Assembly: GCA_029783825.1 (NCBI GenBank)
Contig: JAREIK010002658.1
Span: 210,459-274,458, forward strand
DNA length: 64,000 nucleotides
Reading direction: 5' to 3'
Source of the DNA: Sapria himalayana
Lineage: Eukaryota; Streptophyta; Magnoliopsida; Malpighiales; Rafflesiaceae
A model generated the notes under the pieces. The model searched no databases and was not told the DNA's origin. It worked only from the letters and a program-made list of their open reading frames with translations. The stretch's first letter is position 1. Each line of letters opens with the position of its first letter. The translations under genes were made by a program, and so were the position numbers. This document shows, one piece after another, positions 1 through 14,499 of the stretch.

Positions 1-3000
1 CATACAAGATAGACAAAAATAGATATATAGTTAAAAGATAGACAGATATATAGATAGATAGACATATAGACAGATAGATAGATAGACATATAGATTGATC
101 GATTGAAAGATAGATTAACATATATATATATATATATACAGATAGACATACAAACAAATATATGGTCAGTCAAATAGATAGTTAGATAGTTAGAAAAATA
201 GATATATATATAGATATATACATACATACATTGATAAATAGATATATAGATATTCAAAAAGACAAAAGACATTTTGGTAGGAATATATTCAGGAAGGTAG
301 GTGATAGACAGATAAACATACAGACATGCAAATACACAGACAGATAGAAACAAACAAAAAGTCATACAACAAATAAATAGATACACAGACAGATAGACAA
401 ATATATAGACAATCTGATAGATAGATTAATAGGGAGATGATATAAAGATAGATAAATAGATAGATAGACATATATATAGTAGATAGAAAGATATATATAT
501 AGAAAGAGAGCCAAATTAGATAGATAGAAACAATCTAAGTAAAATTAGAAAGAATGATAGATAAATAGGACAGATTAAGAGATAGATAGACATATAGATA
601 TCAATATATATAGATAGATAAATAGACCACATGGTGATATAAAGATATATAGATAGATAGATAGACAAACAGACAAAAAAATTCAGATAAACTAATTTGA
701 CATACGATTGATAATAGACAAATGACAGGACAGATAGCTAGACAAAAATAAAGAAAGAAAGATTGATTGATTGATTGATATTGATGATTGATGAATAGAT
801 GATAGATAGATAGATAGATATAGATATAGATATAGAAGATATAAAGATATACAGATTTATTCACATATAGATAGAGAGAAAGATAGTCAGATAGATATGC
901 AGATAGATAGATAGATAAGATAGATAATTAGATAAATATATAGATAGATAGAAAGATAGATAGAGAGAACATACAGACATGTAGATAAATAGACACACAA
1001 CCAACCAAAGACATATAGATAGACACACAGATAAATACATATAAGGACATATAGACAGACTAAAAGATAAATAGATTGATATATAGATATATAGATAGAT
1101 ATATAGAATGATTTATGGAAAGTTAGAAAAACCATATTTAGATAGATTGATTGATAGACAAATTGATAGAAAAATTGGTAACCAGATAGATCGACAAATA
1201 TATAAAGAGATTAAAAAATAGATAGATAGATAGATAAACAGATAGCCAGATAGATAGATAGATTAATTGATAGATAAATTAGTAGATAGATATGCAGATA
1301 GATATACATGTAGAAAAAATTATAGATATGCAGAATGATATCCAGATAGATATTCATATATAGATAGATAGATAGAAAAATAGATAGATTGATATAGAGA
1401 CAAATACATATATAGATAAATAAATAGATAGATATACAAATAGATAAATATATTTAGAGATAGTTTGAATGAGAAATAAATAGACATATAGATTAATATA
1501 TAATAGATAGATAGATGATTTATAGACTGGTTGATAGATAGATAGATATATAGATTAATAGATAGATTTTTAGATAGATCAAAAGAAAAATAGAAAGATA
1601 TATAGATTTAAAAGATAGATACATAGAACATAGATAGACATATAGATACACAAATAAATAGATAGATAGATAATAGATAGATAGACAGAAAAATAGACAA
1701 AAATATAATAGAAAGCTAGAAAAACAAACAGATAGATAGATAGACAAACATACAAAAGAAAGATAAAAAATAGATAAATAGAAAGATTGATTGATTGATT
1801 GATTGATAAATAGATAGATAGATAAATAAATAGATTTATATCCTGATATTTTGATAGAAAAAAAGACATATAGATAGATAGTTAGATAAACAAACACATA
1901 AACAAATAGATAGTTAGATAGATAGAAGACTAAAGATAGACAAACACATAGAGTGACAGACATATAGATGGATAGAAATATAAATAAATAGATAGATAAA
2001 TTTATAGATAGATAGATAGATAAACAGATAGATACATAGATAGATTGATAGATTTATATATATATTAATAGATAAATTGATTGAGAGATTGATAAATAGA
2101 TAGATAGATAGACATATAGATAGATAGATATATAGATAAATAGATAGATAGATAGATAGACAGATAGATTGGTAGATAAATAGATACATAGATAGACAGA
2201 TAAATAGATAGTTATATAGACATGTAGATAGGCAGATATATAAGCAGATAGAAAAACATATAGATAGATAGATAAAAAATAGATAAATAGATTGATAGCT
2301 AGATTTATAGATGGATAAGGAGATAGAAAGAGAGAGATAAATAGATAGATAGATAGACAAACAGACAGTTAGATATATAGATAGACAGAAAAATAAATAG
2401 ATAAATAGATTGGTAGATTGATAGATAGATATCCCAAAAGATAGATAGATAGATATATAGATAGATAGACAGATTAATAGATAGATTGATAGATATATTT
2501 ATAGATAGATAGATAGATAGATAGAATGATAGAATGATAGAATGATAGATTGATAGATTGATAGATTGATAGATAGTTAGAAGGATAGAGAGTCTGATAA
2601 ATAGACAGAAAGATGGACAGAAAGATAGTAGACATATAAACAGATAGATTGATAAATAAATAAATAAAAAGAGATAGATTTAATGATAGATTTATAGATA
2701 GACTGATATATAGAATGATAGATATATTGATAGATTAATATATAGATTGATTGATAGATTGATAGGAAAATTGTTAGACAGATTTATAGACAAATTGAGA
2801 TATATATAGATGGAAAATTGATAGATAGATAAATAGATAGATTTATATACAAATACATATTTAGATATACAAATAGATAGATAAATAGATAGATAGAAAG
2901 ATAGACTAATAGATAAATAAATCGATAGACAAATAGATTGAAGATATCTAGATATATAGATAGATAAATATATAAAGAGACAAATTCATTGATAGATTCA

Positions 3001-6000
3001 TAGGAAATTGTTTGACAGATAGATTTACAGATATATAGATAGATTAATACTCAGATTGATAGATGGATTTATAGATAGTTTGATAAGATATTGATAGATA
3101 GGTCGATAGACATATTGATAGATAGATAGATATACATTTTGTTAGTAATATTGATAGATAGTTTTATATAAAGAATGATTGATAAATTCATAGATAGATT
3201 GATAAAAATATAATTAGACAGATTAATAGACTAATAGATAGAGAGATTGATACATAGATAGATAGATAAAAAGATAAACAAATAGATTGATATGTTGGTA
3301 GACAAATTTATAGATTAATTGACAAGCAGATTGAAATAAAGATTAATAGATAGATTCATTAATAGATTGATAGATAGATTAATAGATAGATAGATAGACA
3401 GATAGATAGAAAAATAGAAAGACGAATAGAATGACAGATAGATCAATAGATAGATAAATAGATAGTAAAATATATAGATAGACAAAAAGAGAGATAGAGA
3501 GAGATATCTAGATAAACATATAGATAGATAGATAAATAGATATAAAAAGAGTCTGATAAATCAAAAAATTATTAGACAAATAGATAGCTATATAGATAGA
3601 CAAATAGATAATTAGAAAGTCTCTTAGATAGACATATTGATAGATAAATAGATATACAGATAGATTGATATAAGTATAGATATGTAGTTAGATAGATAGA
3701 TTAATATATAAATAGAAAAATAGATATAGTAAGTAGATAAACAAATAGATAGATAGAAATATAGATAGACATACAGACATACACATAGAAAGATATACAT
3801 ATTGACTAATAGAGAGATAGTTAAAAGATAGACATACATATAGAAAGATACACACATACAAGACAAACAAAAAAATAGAAAGATAGTTAAAAGATAGATA
3901 GACAGACAGATAGATAGATAGACAGATAATCATATAGACAGACACATAGATAGATAGATAGATAGATAGACATATAGATATATAGACAGATAGTCATACA
4001 GACAAATAGATGGTCAGTCAAATAGATAGTTAGAAAAATAGATAGATAGATAGATATATACATAGATACATAGACAAATAAATAGAAATTCAGAAAGACA
4101 AAAAGACATTCAGGTAGGAATATATTCAGGAAGGTTGGTAGATAGCCAGATAAACAAACAAACATGCAAATACACAAACAGATAGATAAACAAACAAAAA
4201 GACATACGAACAAATAAATAGACAGACAGAAATATAGACAAATATATAGACAATTTGATTGATATATTAATAGAAAGATTGATTTTGTGATAGATAGACA
4301 GCGTGATAGAAAGATTGATAATTATATTGATAAATAGATAGATAGATAGTTAGTTAGTTAGACAAATATATAGATAGATAGATAAACAAATTGATAAATA
4401 AAAATATAGATAGAAAGATAGATAGAGTGAGAGATAGAAAGATAGATAAATAAATAAATGGATTAATAGATTGATAGTCAAATAGATAGATATATAAATA
4501 AAGTAAATGATAGATAGATATATAAATACATAGATACATAGATAGAATAATAGATAGATAGATAGACAAATTGATACACAAATTGTTAGACAAATAAATT
4601 TACATTTTGATAGATAGATTGATAGATAGATTGATAAAAGAATTAATAAACAGATTGATAAATATATTGATAGATAGATAGATATTCAGATTGATAGACA
4701 TATAAATAGACATATTGATAGATAGATAGACAAAATGATAGATAGACAAATTGATAGATAGATAGATTGACATATCGTTTGATAGATAAATAGACACGAA
4801 TAGAGTCTGATAGATCGATAAATTATTAGACAAATAGATAGATATATAGATAGACAAATAGATAATTAGAAAGTCTCTTAGATAGATATATTGATAGATA
4901 AATAGATATACAGATAGATATAAGTAGAGATAGGTAGTTAGATAGATATATTGATAGATAGATAGAAAAATAGATATATAGTAAGTAGATAAACAAATAG
5001 ATAGATAGAAATATAGATAGATAAATATAAAGACTGATAGATAGATAGATAATTACATATATAGATATACAGATTGATATACAGATTGATATACAAATTG
5101 ATAGACAGATTTATAGATAGATTGATAGACATATTGATAGACATATTGATAGATAGTTAGATAGACAAATAGATAGTTATATAGAAATATAAATAAATAG
5201 ACAGATATATTGACATATAGGTAGATAGACATACAGACTGATAGATAGATAGATAGTTAGATAGATAGATAGATAAACAGATAGATAGTACGGTAAAAAT
5301 ATAGATAGATAGATAGAATAAAGATAGATAGATAGATAGATAGATAAAAAGATAAAATAAAAGATAGAGAGACAAATAGATATACAAATAGATAGACATA
5401 TAGATCGAATGAAACATAGATAGATTGATTGATAGATTGATAGATAGATACACATAGAGATAAACACATAGATAAATACATATACACATACATATATAGA
5501 AAGATAGATTAATGGATATACAAATAGATAGAGAGATTGATACATAGATTCATATACATATAGATAGAGATATAGTTAAATAGGCAGATTGACATATTGA
5601 TATATAGATTGATAGATATATTGATAGATAGATGGATAGAATTGTTGATATACAGATAGATAAATAGACACACATATAGATAGATAGATAGATAAATAGA
5701 TTTATAGATAGATAGACGGATAAATACACAGATAGATCAACAGATTATTAGATAATTAGGAATATTAATAGATAGATCGATAGATATATAGATAGATATT
5801 CTAATAGATAAACATATAGATAGAAAGACAAATAGATTGACACATATATATATATATATACACTTATATATCGATAGATAGATATATGGATAGATATACA
5901 AAAAGAAAGATACATAGTTAGATAGATAGATAAACAAATAGCTAGATATATAGAAAGAGATATAGATAGATAAAAAGATATTTTGATAGATAGATATATA

Positions 6001-6397
6001 GATAGATATGAAAATAGATAAAAAAAATAAATATATAGATAGATAGATGGATAGATAGATAAAATATTGACAGATATACAGATTTATAGATAGATTTATA
6101 GAAAGATGGATATATAGGTTGATAGATAGATTAATTTATAGTTTGATATACATATTTATAGAAAGAAAAAAAAATAAATTGATAGATTGATAAATTGATA
6201 CATAGATAGACAGATAGACAAATAGATAAATAGATAGATAGATTAATAGATACATTGATAGATAGATAGATAGATAGATTGATGGATAGATTAATTGAAA
6301 GATTGATTGACAAATAGTTAGAAAGTTAAAAAAAATGAAAGATAAACAGATATATAGATAGATAGATAGACATATAATTTGGTAGATAGATAGAAAG

Positions 6398-6426
<29 letters not shown>
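6398..6426. repeat. (CA)n microsatellite in the TAGA array
   Basis: Pure CA dinucleotide run followed by a short TA run. Perfect repeats inside a decayed tetranucleotide array point to recent local slippage. Confidence 0.9.
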
Positions 6427-6438
<12 letters not shown>

Positions 6439-7519
6439 GTTGTAAAGTTAGATAGATAGATAGACACAAAGATAGATAGATAGATATAAAAATAGAAAGA
6501 TATATAGATATATAGATACATATATATAAAGATAGAGAAACATATAACTAGATAGATAGATAGATGGATAGATAAATAGATAAGCATATTGATAGATAAA
6601 TAAATAGACACATAGATAGATAGATAGCTAGATCTATAGATAGATAATTAGATTATTAGAAAGATAGATAGTTAGTTAGATAGATAAATAGAAAGATTGA
6701 TTGATTGATACATAGATAAATAGATAGATAGAAATATAGATATATAGTCAAACTGATAGATAGATAGAAATATAGATATATAGTCAAACTGATAGATAGA
6801 TAGATAGACAGACAAACAGATAGATAGATAAATAGATTTATAGATAGATAGGTAGATATATAGATAGATAGATAGATATAAAAATAGATTGACAGACAGA
6901 TAAAATGAAAAATAAATAGATAGTTTCATCGAAAGATACATAGAGAGTTAGATACATATATATAGAGATAAATATATAGAAAAATAGATATATAGATTAA
7001 TAGATAGAAAGATAGATAAACACATAGAAAGATAGATTGAAAGATAGACAGACAGAAAGATTGACAGATAGATACAAAGATAGATAGATAGATTGATGGA
7101 AAGATAAATAGGTAGATAAAAAGATAGATGGTCAAATAGATAGATAGATTGATTGACAGATTGATAGGCATATTGAAATATAAATTGATTGATAGATAGA
7201 TAGATAGATTGATTTATATAGAGATTGATAGACAAATTGATTGAAAAATTTATAAACATATATTTAGACAAATAGATAATTAGATTGATAGAAAAATAGA
7301 TAGCAAATAGATATAATGATAAATAGATAGATAAACAAATAGATAAATAGATAAATTGATTGATAGATAGACAGATAAATAGACAAATAGATATACAGGT
7401 TAATTAGATAAATATGTAGACAAATAGATTTATATATAGATTGATGTATAGATAGATAGAAAAATACATATACAGATAGTGTTATATAAAGATAGATAGA
7501 TACAGTGATAGATAGATAA

Positions 7520-7550
<31 letters not shown>

Positions 7551-9527
7551 AATAGATATATAGATCGATAAATAGATATAAAGATAAATTGATAGAGAGA
7601 GATATATAGACAAACAGAAAGACAGGAAAATAATTAGACATATATATATACAATCAAGTAGTCAAGTAGGCAGGCAGTCATGCATGTAAAAATATACACA
7701 GACAAATAGACAAATAAATATATACATAGAGAGATAGATAGAGACACAAACAAACAAACAGATAGATAGATAGATAGATAGATTGATTGATTAATTGATA
7801 GACAGACATATAGATAGATAGATAAATTAACACTTTGATAGGCAGATTAAATTACATATTGATTGAAATATTGATAGATAGATTGATAGACAGATAGATT
7901 GATTGATTAATTGATAGAAGATTTTTATATAAATAGATAGATAGATTGTTTTTCAGATTGATAGATATATTGATAGACAAATTTATAAATAGATAGATAG
8001 ATAAATAGATAGATAGATTGATTGAAAGATAAACAATAAGATAGACACATAAATACACAGATTATTATACAAATACGTAGATAGATAGATAGATTGAAAG
8101 ATAGAATGATAGATAGACAGATAGATAGACAGATAGATAAACAAGCACATAGCTAGATATATAGAGAGATAGATAAATAGATAGAGATATACTTAGATAG
8201 ATAGATAGATTAACAAACAGATAGATAGATTAACAAACAGATATATAAATAGATAGACAAATAAACAAACAGATACATAAAAAGATACACATATAGTCAA
8301 GTAGTCACGCAACCAGACATTTAGAGATGTAAAAGATAGATAGACATATAGATAGATTTAAAGATAGATAGAAAGATATATAGACACACAAACAAACGAA
8401 CATATTTAAAGATACACAAATAGAAAGACATATAAATAGAAAGATAAATAGTTTTATAGGTAGATTGATAGATGGATTGATAGACAAATAGATAGACATA
8501 GTAATTCACAGATTGATAGACAAATAGATAGATAGATTGATATATTGATAGATAGATAGATAGACATATAGAAAGAAAGAAAGATAGATAGAAATATAGA
8601 TAGATGGATGGAAAGATAGATTCATAAACAAACAAACATATAGACAGATAGATATATAAATTGATTGATATATAAATTGACATATCGAATGTTAGATAAA
8701 TTGATAGATAGATTATTAGACATATTTATTGACAAATTGATTGAAATATCAATAGAAATATTGAGAGATATATAGATAGATAAACATTATCATAGACAAA
8801 TACATAGACAAATAGAGATAGTTGGATAGACATATATATATATATATAGATATACAGATAGATAGATAGATAGGTAGATAGATAGATAGACAATTAGATA
8901 GATAAATAGATTAAAAGGCATATTGATAGATAGATTTATAGATAGATTGATAGGCATATTGATAGATAGATTGATAAACAAATTGATAAACAAATAGATA
9001 TACAGATTGATAGAATGATTGATATACAAATTAATATATAGAATGATTGATACATTGATTGACAGATTCATAGATAGTTTGATAAAAAGATAATTCTAAA
9101 GATTGATAGGCATATAGATAGACAAATTTATACACATAATATATAGACAGATACAAACATAGAAAGATAGTAAAAAAGATTGATAGGTTGATAGAAAAAT
9201 TGAAAGACTAATTGATAGGCAGATTGATTGATTGATTGATAGACAAATTGATAGTGAGATTGATAGAAAGATAGATAGTTAGTTAGAATGGTAGATAGAG
9301 AGTTAGTTAGATTGACAGAAATATAGACTAATAGATATACAAATAGATAGATAGTTAGATAGGTAGATAGATAAATAGATAATTAGATAGATCGATAGAC
9401 AAATAGATAGTTAGTTAGATAGATATCTAGATAAACATATAAATAGATAGATAGATAGACAAATAGATAAATAGATATATAGACATATAGATTGAGAGAT
9501 AGATATATAGATAGTTTATATATAGAT

Positions 9528-9530
<3 letters not shown>

Positions 9531-9572
<42 letters not shown>
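9531..9572. repeat. (TA)n microsatellite
   Basis: Pure TA run of about 42 bp in the TAGA array. It probably arose by conversion of TATA variants followed by slippage. Confidence 0.9.
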
Positions 9573-9576
<4 letters not shown>

Positions 9577-10550
9577 GATATAAAAATAGTTAGATAGAAA
9601 GATAGACAAATAGATTGAAAGATAGATAGAAAGATAGACATATAGATTGAAAGAAAGAAAGGCACATTTAAGATAGACAAATAAACTGACACATTGATAG
9701 AAAGATAGACAGATAGATAGACAGATAGATATATAGATATAAAGATCGATAAATAGATATATAGATAGATATGTTAGATAGCCAGATAGATAGACAAATT
9801 GATAGATAGATAGATAGACATACAGACAAAAAGATTGACAGTCAAATAGACAGACAAACTATTAGAAAAATAAATAGATAGATGGATATACAAATAGATA
9901 AATAGATGGATAAACAAATAGAGAGATAGATATGCAGATTGACAAACATACATTCAGGTAGGCAGATATTGAGGTAGGCAGGTAGATAGAGTGATAGACA
10001 AAAAGACGTATAAATATACATATAGATAGAGTAATAATTAAAAAGATAGATAAAAAAACAAATGACAGACAAATAGATAGATAAATATATAAAGAATTTG
10101 ATAGATAGATTAATAGAAAGATTGATAGAAAGTTATATAGATAGATAGATTGATAGATTGAAAAATAAATTGATAAATAGATAGATAGATAGATAGTTAG
10201 ACATATAGATAGAAAGATAGATAGAAAAATAGTTAGACAAATAGTTAAATAAAAATATAGATAGATAGATATATAGATATATAGGTAGATAGATAGATAG
10301 ACAGACAAATAAATAGATAGATAGATTGATTGATTTATAGAGTGAAAGATAGATAGACGGATACATAATTAGAATGATAGAAATATTGATAGATAAATTG
10401 ATAAATATATTGATAGACAGAGAGATAGAGAGATAAATAGAGACATAGATAGTCTAATAGATAGATAAATTATTAGAACAATAAATAGATCGATAGATAG
10501 ATAGACAGATAGATAATTAAGTAGACATATAGATAGACTGATAGGTAGAT

Positions 10551-10552
<2 letters not shown>

Positions 10553-10595
<43 letters not shown>
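10553..10595. repeat. (TA)n microsatellite
   Basis: Pure AT/TA run of about 43 bp inside the array. Confidence 0.9.
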
Positions 10596-10598
<3 letters not shown>

Positions 10599-11111
10599 AA
10601 ATAGATATATAGTAAGATAGATAAACATATAGATAGAAAGATATATAGATAGATAGATAGACATATAGATAGAAAAAGGATTAGGTAGATAGATAAATAG
10701 ATTGATAGATAAATTAATTGACAAATTGTTGATAAATTGATAGTTAGATAGATAGACAAATAAATAGATAGATATATTGATAAATTGACAGATAAATTAG
10801 CATATAGATAAACATACAAATAGATAAATAGATAGATAGTTAGATAGATAGATAGATAGACAAATAGAGATATAGACATATAAATATACAAAAAGAAAGA
10901 AAGATAGGTAAATAGATAAATAGACAGAAAGATAAAAATATAGACAGATAGATTGATACAGAGATAGATAGAAGGATAAATAGAAAGATAGACAAATAGA
11001 TATACGAAAAGATAGACATATAGATAGAATCATACAAAGATAGATAGATAGATAGACACATACATAGACAGATGGATAGACAATATACATATACATAAAT
11101 TGAAATTTAGA

Positions 11112-11114
<3 letters not shown>

Positions 11115-11155
<41 letters not shown>
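11115..11155. repeat. (TA)n microsatellite
   Basis: Pure AT/TA run of about 41 bp inside the array. Confidence 0.9.
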
Positions 11156-11159
<4 letters not shown>

Positions 11160-11410
11160 GATAGAGAGATAGATAGATAGATTCATAGACAGATAAATAG
11201 AATGATAGTTAAATATACAGATTGACAAATTGATAAATAGATAGATAGATTGATTGATTGATAGATGGATAAAATTATTGATATATAGATAGATAGATAG
11301 ATAGATAGTTTGATGTATAGATAGAAAGACAGATAGATAGATAAATAGATATATAGATCAACAAAATATTAAAAAAATAGAAAGATAGATAGATAGATAG
11401 ATAGACATAT

Positions 11411-11441
<31 letters not shown>

Positions 11442-12052
11442 ATTATAAATAGATAGATAGATATATAGATTGAAAGAAAAAAAGCTAGATACATAGTTAG
11501 ATAGATAAATTACTAGATATAAAGATATATAGAACGATAAATAAAAAAATAGAAAGATATTTAGACAGATAAATATAAAGATAGTTAGGCAAATAGTTAA
11601 ACAGATAAATATATAGATAAAAATTTGACAGATAAATAAATAAATAGATATATAGATAGATAGGCAGATAAACAAATAGAATGTTAGATTGATAGATAGA
11701 TTGATAGATATATACAAAATTGATAGAAATATACAAAATTGATAGATATATAGATTTATATATAGATTTATAGATAGATAAATTGACGTATTGATAAATA
11801 GATTAATAGATAGTTTGATATATAGATTGATAGGCAGACAAATTGATAAATTGATAGATTGATAGATAGATTGATAGATAGATGAATAGATAGATAGATA
11901 GATAGATAGACAGATTGATTGATAGATGATAGGTAGATTGATGGATAGATTGATATATTGATTGATTGACTGATAGATAGATAGAAAGATAGAAAGAAAG
12001 AAAGAAAAACATATAGATAAATAGATAAACAGTTAGATTGGCAGATAGATAG

Positions 12053-12056
<4 letters not shown>

Positions 12057-12107
<51 letters not shown>
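12057..12107. repeat. (TA)n microsatellite
   Basis: Pure AT/TA run of about 51 bp, the longest TA run in the first array, some 200 bp from its junction with CACTA sequence. Confidence 0.9.
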
Positions 12108-12110
<3 letters not shown>

Positions 12111-12379
12111 GTATAGATAGTATGATAGATAGATAGATAGACACAAAGATAGATATATAGATATACATATAGTTAGACAGAAAGATACACAGATATATAT
12201 ATATAGAAATATATAAAAATAGATAAGTAGATATATAAATATATAGATAGATAGATAGATAGACAGATAGACATATAGATAGATGGATAGATACACAGAT
12301 TGTTAGAGAAAAAGATAGAGATTTGAATTATTGGACTATTAGGACAACCACTAAATATATAAATGTTTAAATTTTTAAA

Positions 12380-13405
12380 ATTATACCAAATCTCGAGCGT
12401 GCTCAATGCTCAACTTTGACCCTCCTGTGTCTCGATAGATTCCTAATACCTAGTCTAGCAACCTCACATCGTCGATTTTTGCGAGCAATATCTAATTCTT
12501 TCTTCACATCTGACTCCTCCCAATACTTAAGGCACTCAGGCCAGTCATCCTTAGATATAAAATCAGGCATTTCTTTCATATTCTTCAATTTATGGACAAA
12601 ACTAGAATACTATTGAGCAGCTTTTATCTCCGATATTACTAATCCTTCCATCAATTTTGAGTGCCCGTGTACACTAATTCTTTATTTATAAAAATCACAA
12701 AAGAATTTATATCAACAATAACATAATTATTTACTGCTTGAATAATAGTCAACATAATAGTTAAGTAATTAAATAATTATCTTTCAATGCTTTTGTTTTG
12801 TTATTTTTACTTGAAAGTCATTAAAAAAGACTCTTTTTTCGATTCAGAAACTTTCTTCCAAGAGAATGGTTTAGAATCACCCATTTTTTTCAAAGACTTT
12901 GTAATTATATCGAACACTTGTGTGGTGGAATAAAACTGTACAAATAAATAAATAACATTGAAAACAAACAAATCATAAAAATATAAAAAAACCACTTCCG
13001 GTAACATCAAATTTTTTTAAGTCATAATTACACATTTATTTTACCTCTAATCCATAATCTTAATTACTAACATTGAACTGACTGTAGAGGAAGGCACAAC
13101 ATTTGATGATGCCAATGGTTTTGTAAATGGGGGAACAATCGGTGTAAAATGTGGTGTAGAGATAGAGATGGATTAATAGTGTGTGCAGGAAGCATTATGG
13201 GTGGTGAGTTTATATCTGATAAAGCTGAAAGTAGAGGTCTCAATGATGGTGATAGAAATAAAGATGGTGATTGTGATGTTGAAGTCTAGATATGGTAGGT
13301 ATAAGATGGTACTGATTTTGCAACATGATGTAACATACTAGATGAATTTGGTTCATTTCTACGTCCACGTCCACCTCCACCATGTCCACATCCTTTAGAC
13401 ACCAT
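12380..13405 (-). pseudogene. TNPA-like (Ptta/En/Spm, Transposase_24-type) gene remnant, copy 1
   Basis: Three exon-like blocks lie on the minus strand. The first starts at an ATG (13,405) and runs to a stop at 13,067; it encodes a Gly/Arg-rich start (HGGGGRGRR) followed by a Ser/Pro/His-rich stretch, with one in-frame TAG where element 2 has CAG. The second (about 12,810-12,940) has the TTQVFDIITKSL and FSWKKVSESKKE segments, like the region before the Ptta domain. The third (12,380-12,720) contains WPECLKYWEE, KKELDIARKNRR and LGIRNLSRHRR, resembling the W-x(n)-YW and K-x-NRxx core of Ptta/En/Spm proteins. In En/Spm the second gene product binds subterminal repeats. The 3' exon is absent and stops are present, so it is not functional. 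Family assignment by eye; moderately sure. Confidence 0.65.
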
Positions 13406-13545
13406 CTGTTATACAAAATAAAACATAGAATAAATAATAGAGATATGATGAATAAGCATGTATTTTAGAATAAAACACACCGATAGATTTCAACAAAATA
13501 TAGAAAGTCTTTGATAGTTTAATATTATAATAAAATTATAATAAT

Positions 13546-13712
13546 TTAATTATCGGCATCACTGTCATACTCCAATGGATCTTCTGATATTTCGTCTGAT
13601 TTCGATAGAAGTTCGAACTCATCTTCAGATAGAAATAAATCATCTTCAATTTCTATTATGCCACCATGAGTCACATAAATTTTCTATATCTTCATCTACA
13701 TGCACATTCTCA
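13546..13712 (-). pseudogene. C-terminal tail of TNPD transposase gene, copy 1
   Basis: The minus strand encodes an acidic tail (EIEDDLFLSEDEFELLS then SEDPLEYDSDADN) ending in a stop at 13,546-13,548. The same tail in element 2 ends at 22,719 and follows the DUF4216-like region. Here everything upstream of the tail is gone and the sequence jumps straight to the region upstream of the TNPD start, so this is the scar of an internal deletion and not a gene. Confidence 0.75.
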
Positions 13713-13820
13713 ATTTTTAGCACAATAAAGATTAATAGATATCATTGTAATACTTGATAAATATAGCAAAAATGATAATGAACAAGAAAGGACAACTAAA
13801 AAGAAACACATTTAAAGATT

Positions 13821-13833
13821 GAAGGGGGAGAGG

Positions 13834-13875
<42 letters not shown>

Positions 13876-14220
13876 GGGAGAGAGAGGTAGAGAAATGGAT
13901 AGATGGGGAGAGAGAGAGAGAGAGAAAGGGGAGAGGGAGATAGAGAGAGAGAGAGAGAGAGAGAAAGGGGAGAGGGAGAGAGAGAGAGAGAGAGAGGAAA
14001 GGGGGGAGACAGGGGGAGAGAAATGGAAAAAGGGAGAGAGAGAGAGAGAGGGGGGGGAGAGAGGGGAGAGAGAGGGGGGAGAGGGGGGAGAGAGAGAGAG
14101 AGAGAGAACAATGAAGAAAAGAGAGTGAGAAAGAAAATAACAATAGAGATAGAGTGACAGAAAAAAAGAGAGGAAGAGAGTGACACGAAAAGAATTAAAG
14201 AGAGAGAGAGACACACAAAG
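13821..14220. repeat. GA-rich polypurine tract, copy 1
   Basis: About 400 bp of GAGA/GGGA on the plus strand with almost no pyrimidines. It gives long spurious frames on both strands (Ser/Leu/Pro on one, Arg/Glu/Gly on the other). The same tract occurs at 26,690-27,015 in element 2 at the same place relative to TNPD and ARF1, about 290 bp upstream of the TNPD start there, so it belongs to the CACTA family. Confidence 0.9.
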
Positions 14221-14499
14221 AATGTTGTGTTAGAATGAGGAATTACATAAAAGAAAACAAAATTTCTTCAGTACAAACCTATTAAATATTATATCTTTTG
14301 TCATAAATAAGTTCATATATGAGCCTGAGACCCAAGGGTTGGTATCAGGTAAGGGTATTATCCTTATTTGTTTTATACCATATATGAGCGTGACCAACGG
14401 ACATTCTCATGCTATGTGCTTACATATAGTTGATATTATAGCTTTTGTCATTTAATTTCAAGTTAGTGCAACAAATTGGTACTATCCCATATATAATTA
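14221..14499. other. Conserved unique segment shared with element 2
   Basis: Non-repetitive sequence that matches 27,016-27,230 closely, including a CCCAAGGGTTGG segment and two copies of CATATATGAGC. No coding potential is visible. It helps fix the alignment of the two CACTA copies. Confidence 0.6.

Larger units (their letters stand above)
1..12309 (+). repeat. Degenerate TAGA tetranucleotide array (12.3 kb)
   Basis: The plus strand is an almost unbroken run of TAGA units with frequent one-base variants (CAGA, AAGA, TTGA, TATA, GAGA, TAGT). The complementary strand reads TCTA/TATC, and every frame of that strand reads Tyr-Leu-Ser-Ile over and over because TAT CTA TCT ATC has no stop; many long minus-strand frames result and none should be taken as a gene. 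Divergence is high, so this is an old microsatellite that has decayed and been partly re-amplified: longer segments recur inside it, and perfect TA and CA runs are embedded. The array stops at about 12,309, where CACTA-derived sequence starts. Confidence 0.95.

Noticed and set aside
1..12309. Many long minus-strand frames rich in Tyr, Leu, Ser and Ile that look like membrane proteins
   Set aside because: They are the automatic translation of TATC repeats, which has no stop in any frame on that strand. No start context, domain or codon bias supports them. The same holds for frames in 37,768-45,097, 53,281-54,033 and 58,557-64,000.
12403..12616. 66-codon plus-strand frame opposite the TNPA block
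   Set aside because: It is the antisense shadow of the Ptta-like exon; the minus-strand reading has the family motifs.
13732..14216. Ser/Leu/Pro-rich minus-strand frames of up to 160 codons and Arg/Glu-rich plus-strand frames
   Set aside because: Product of the GA polypurine tract; overlapping frames on both strands, no domain. The same applies at 26,515-27,007.
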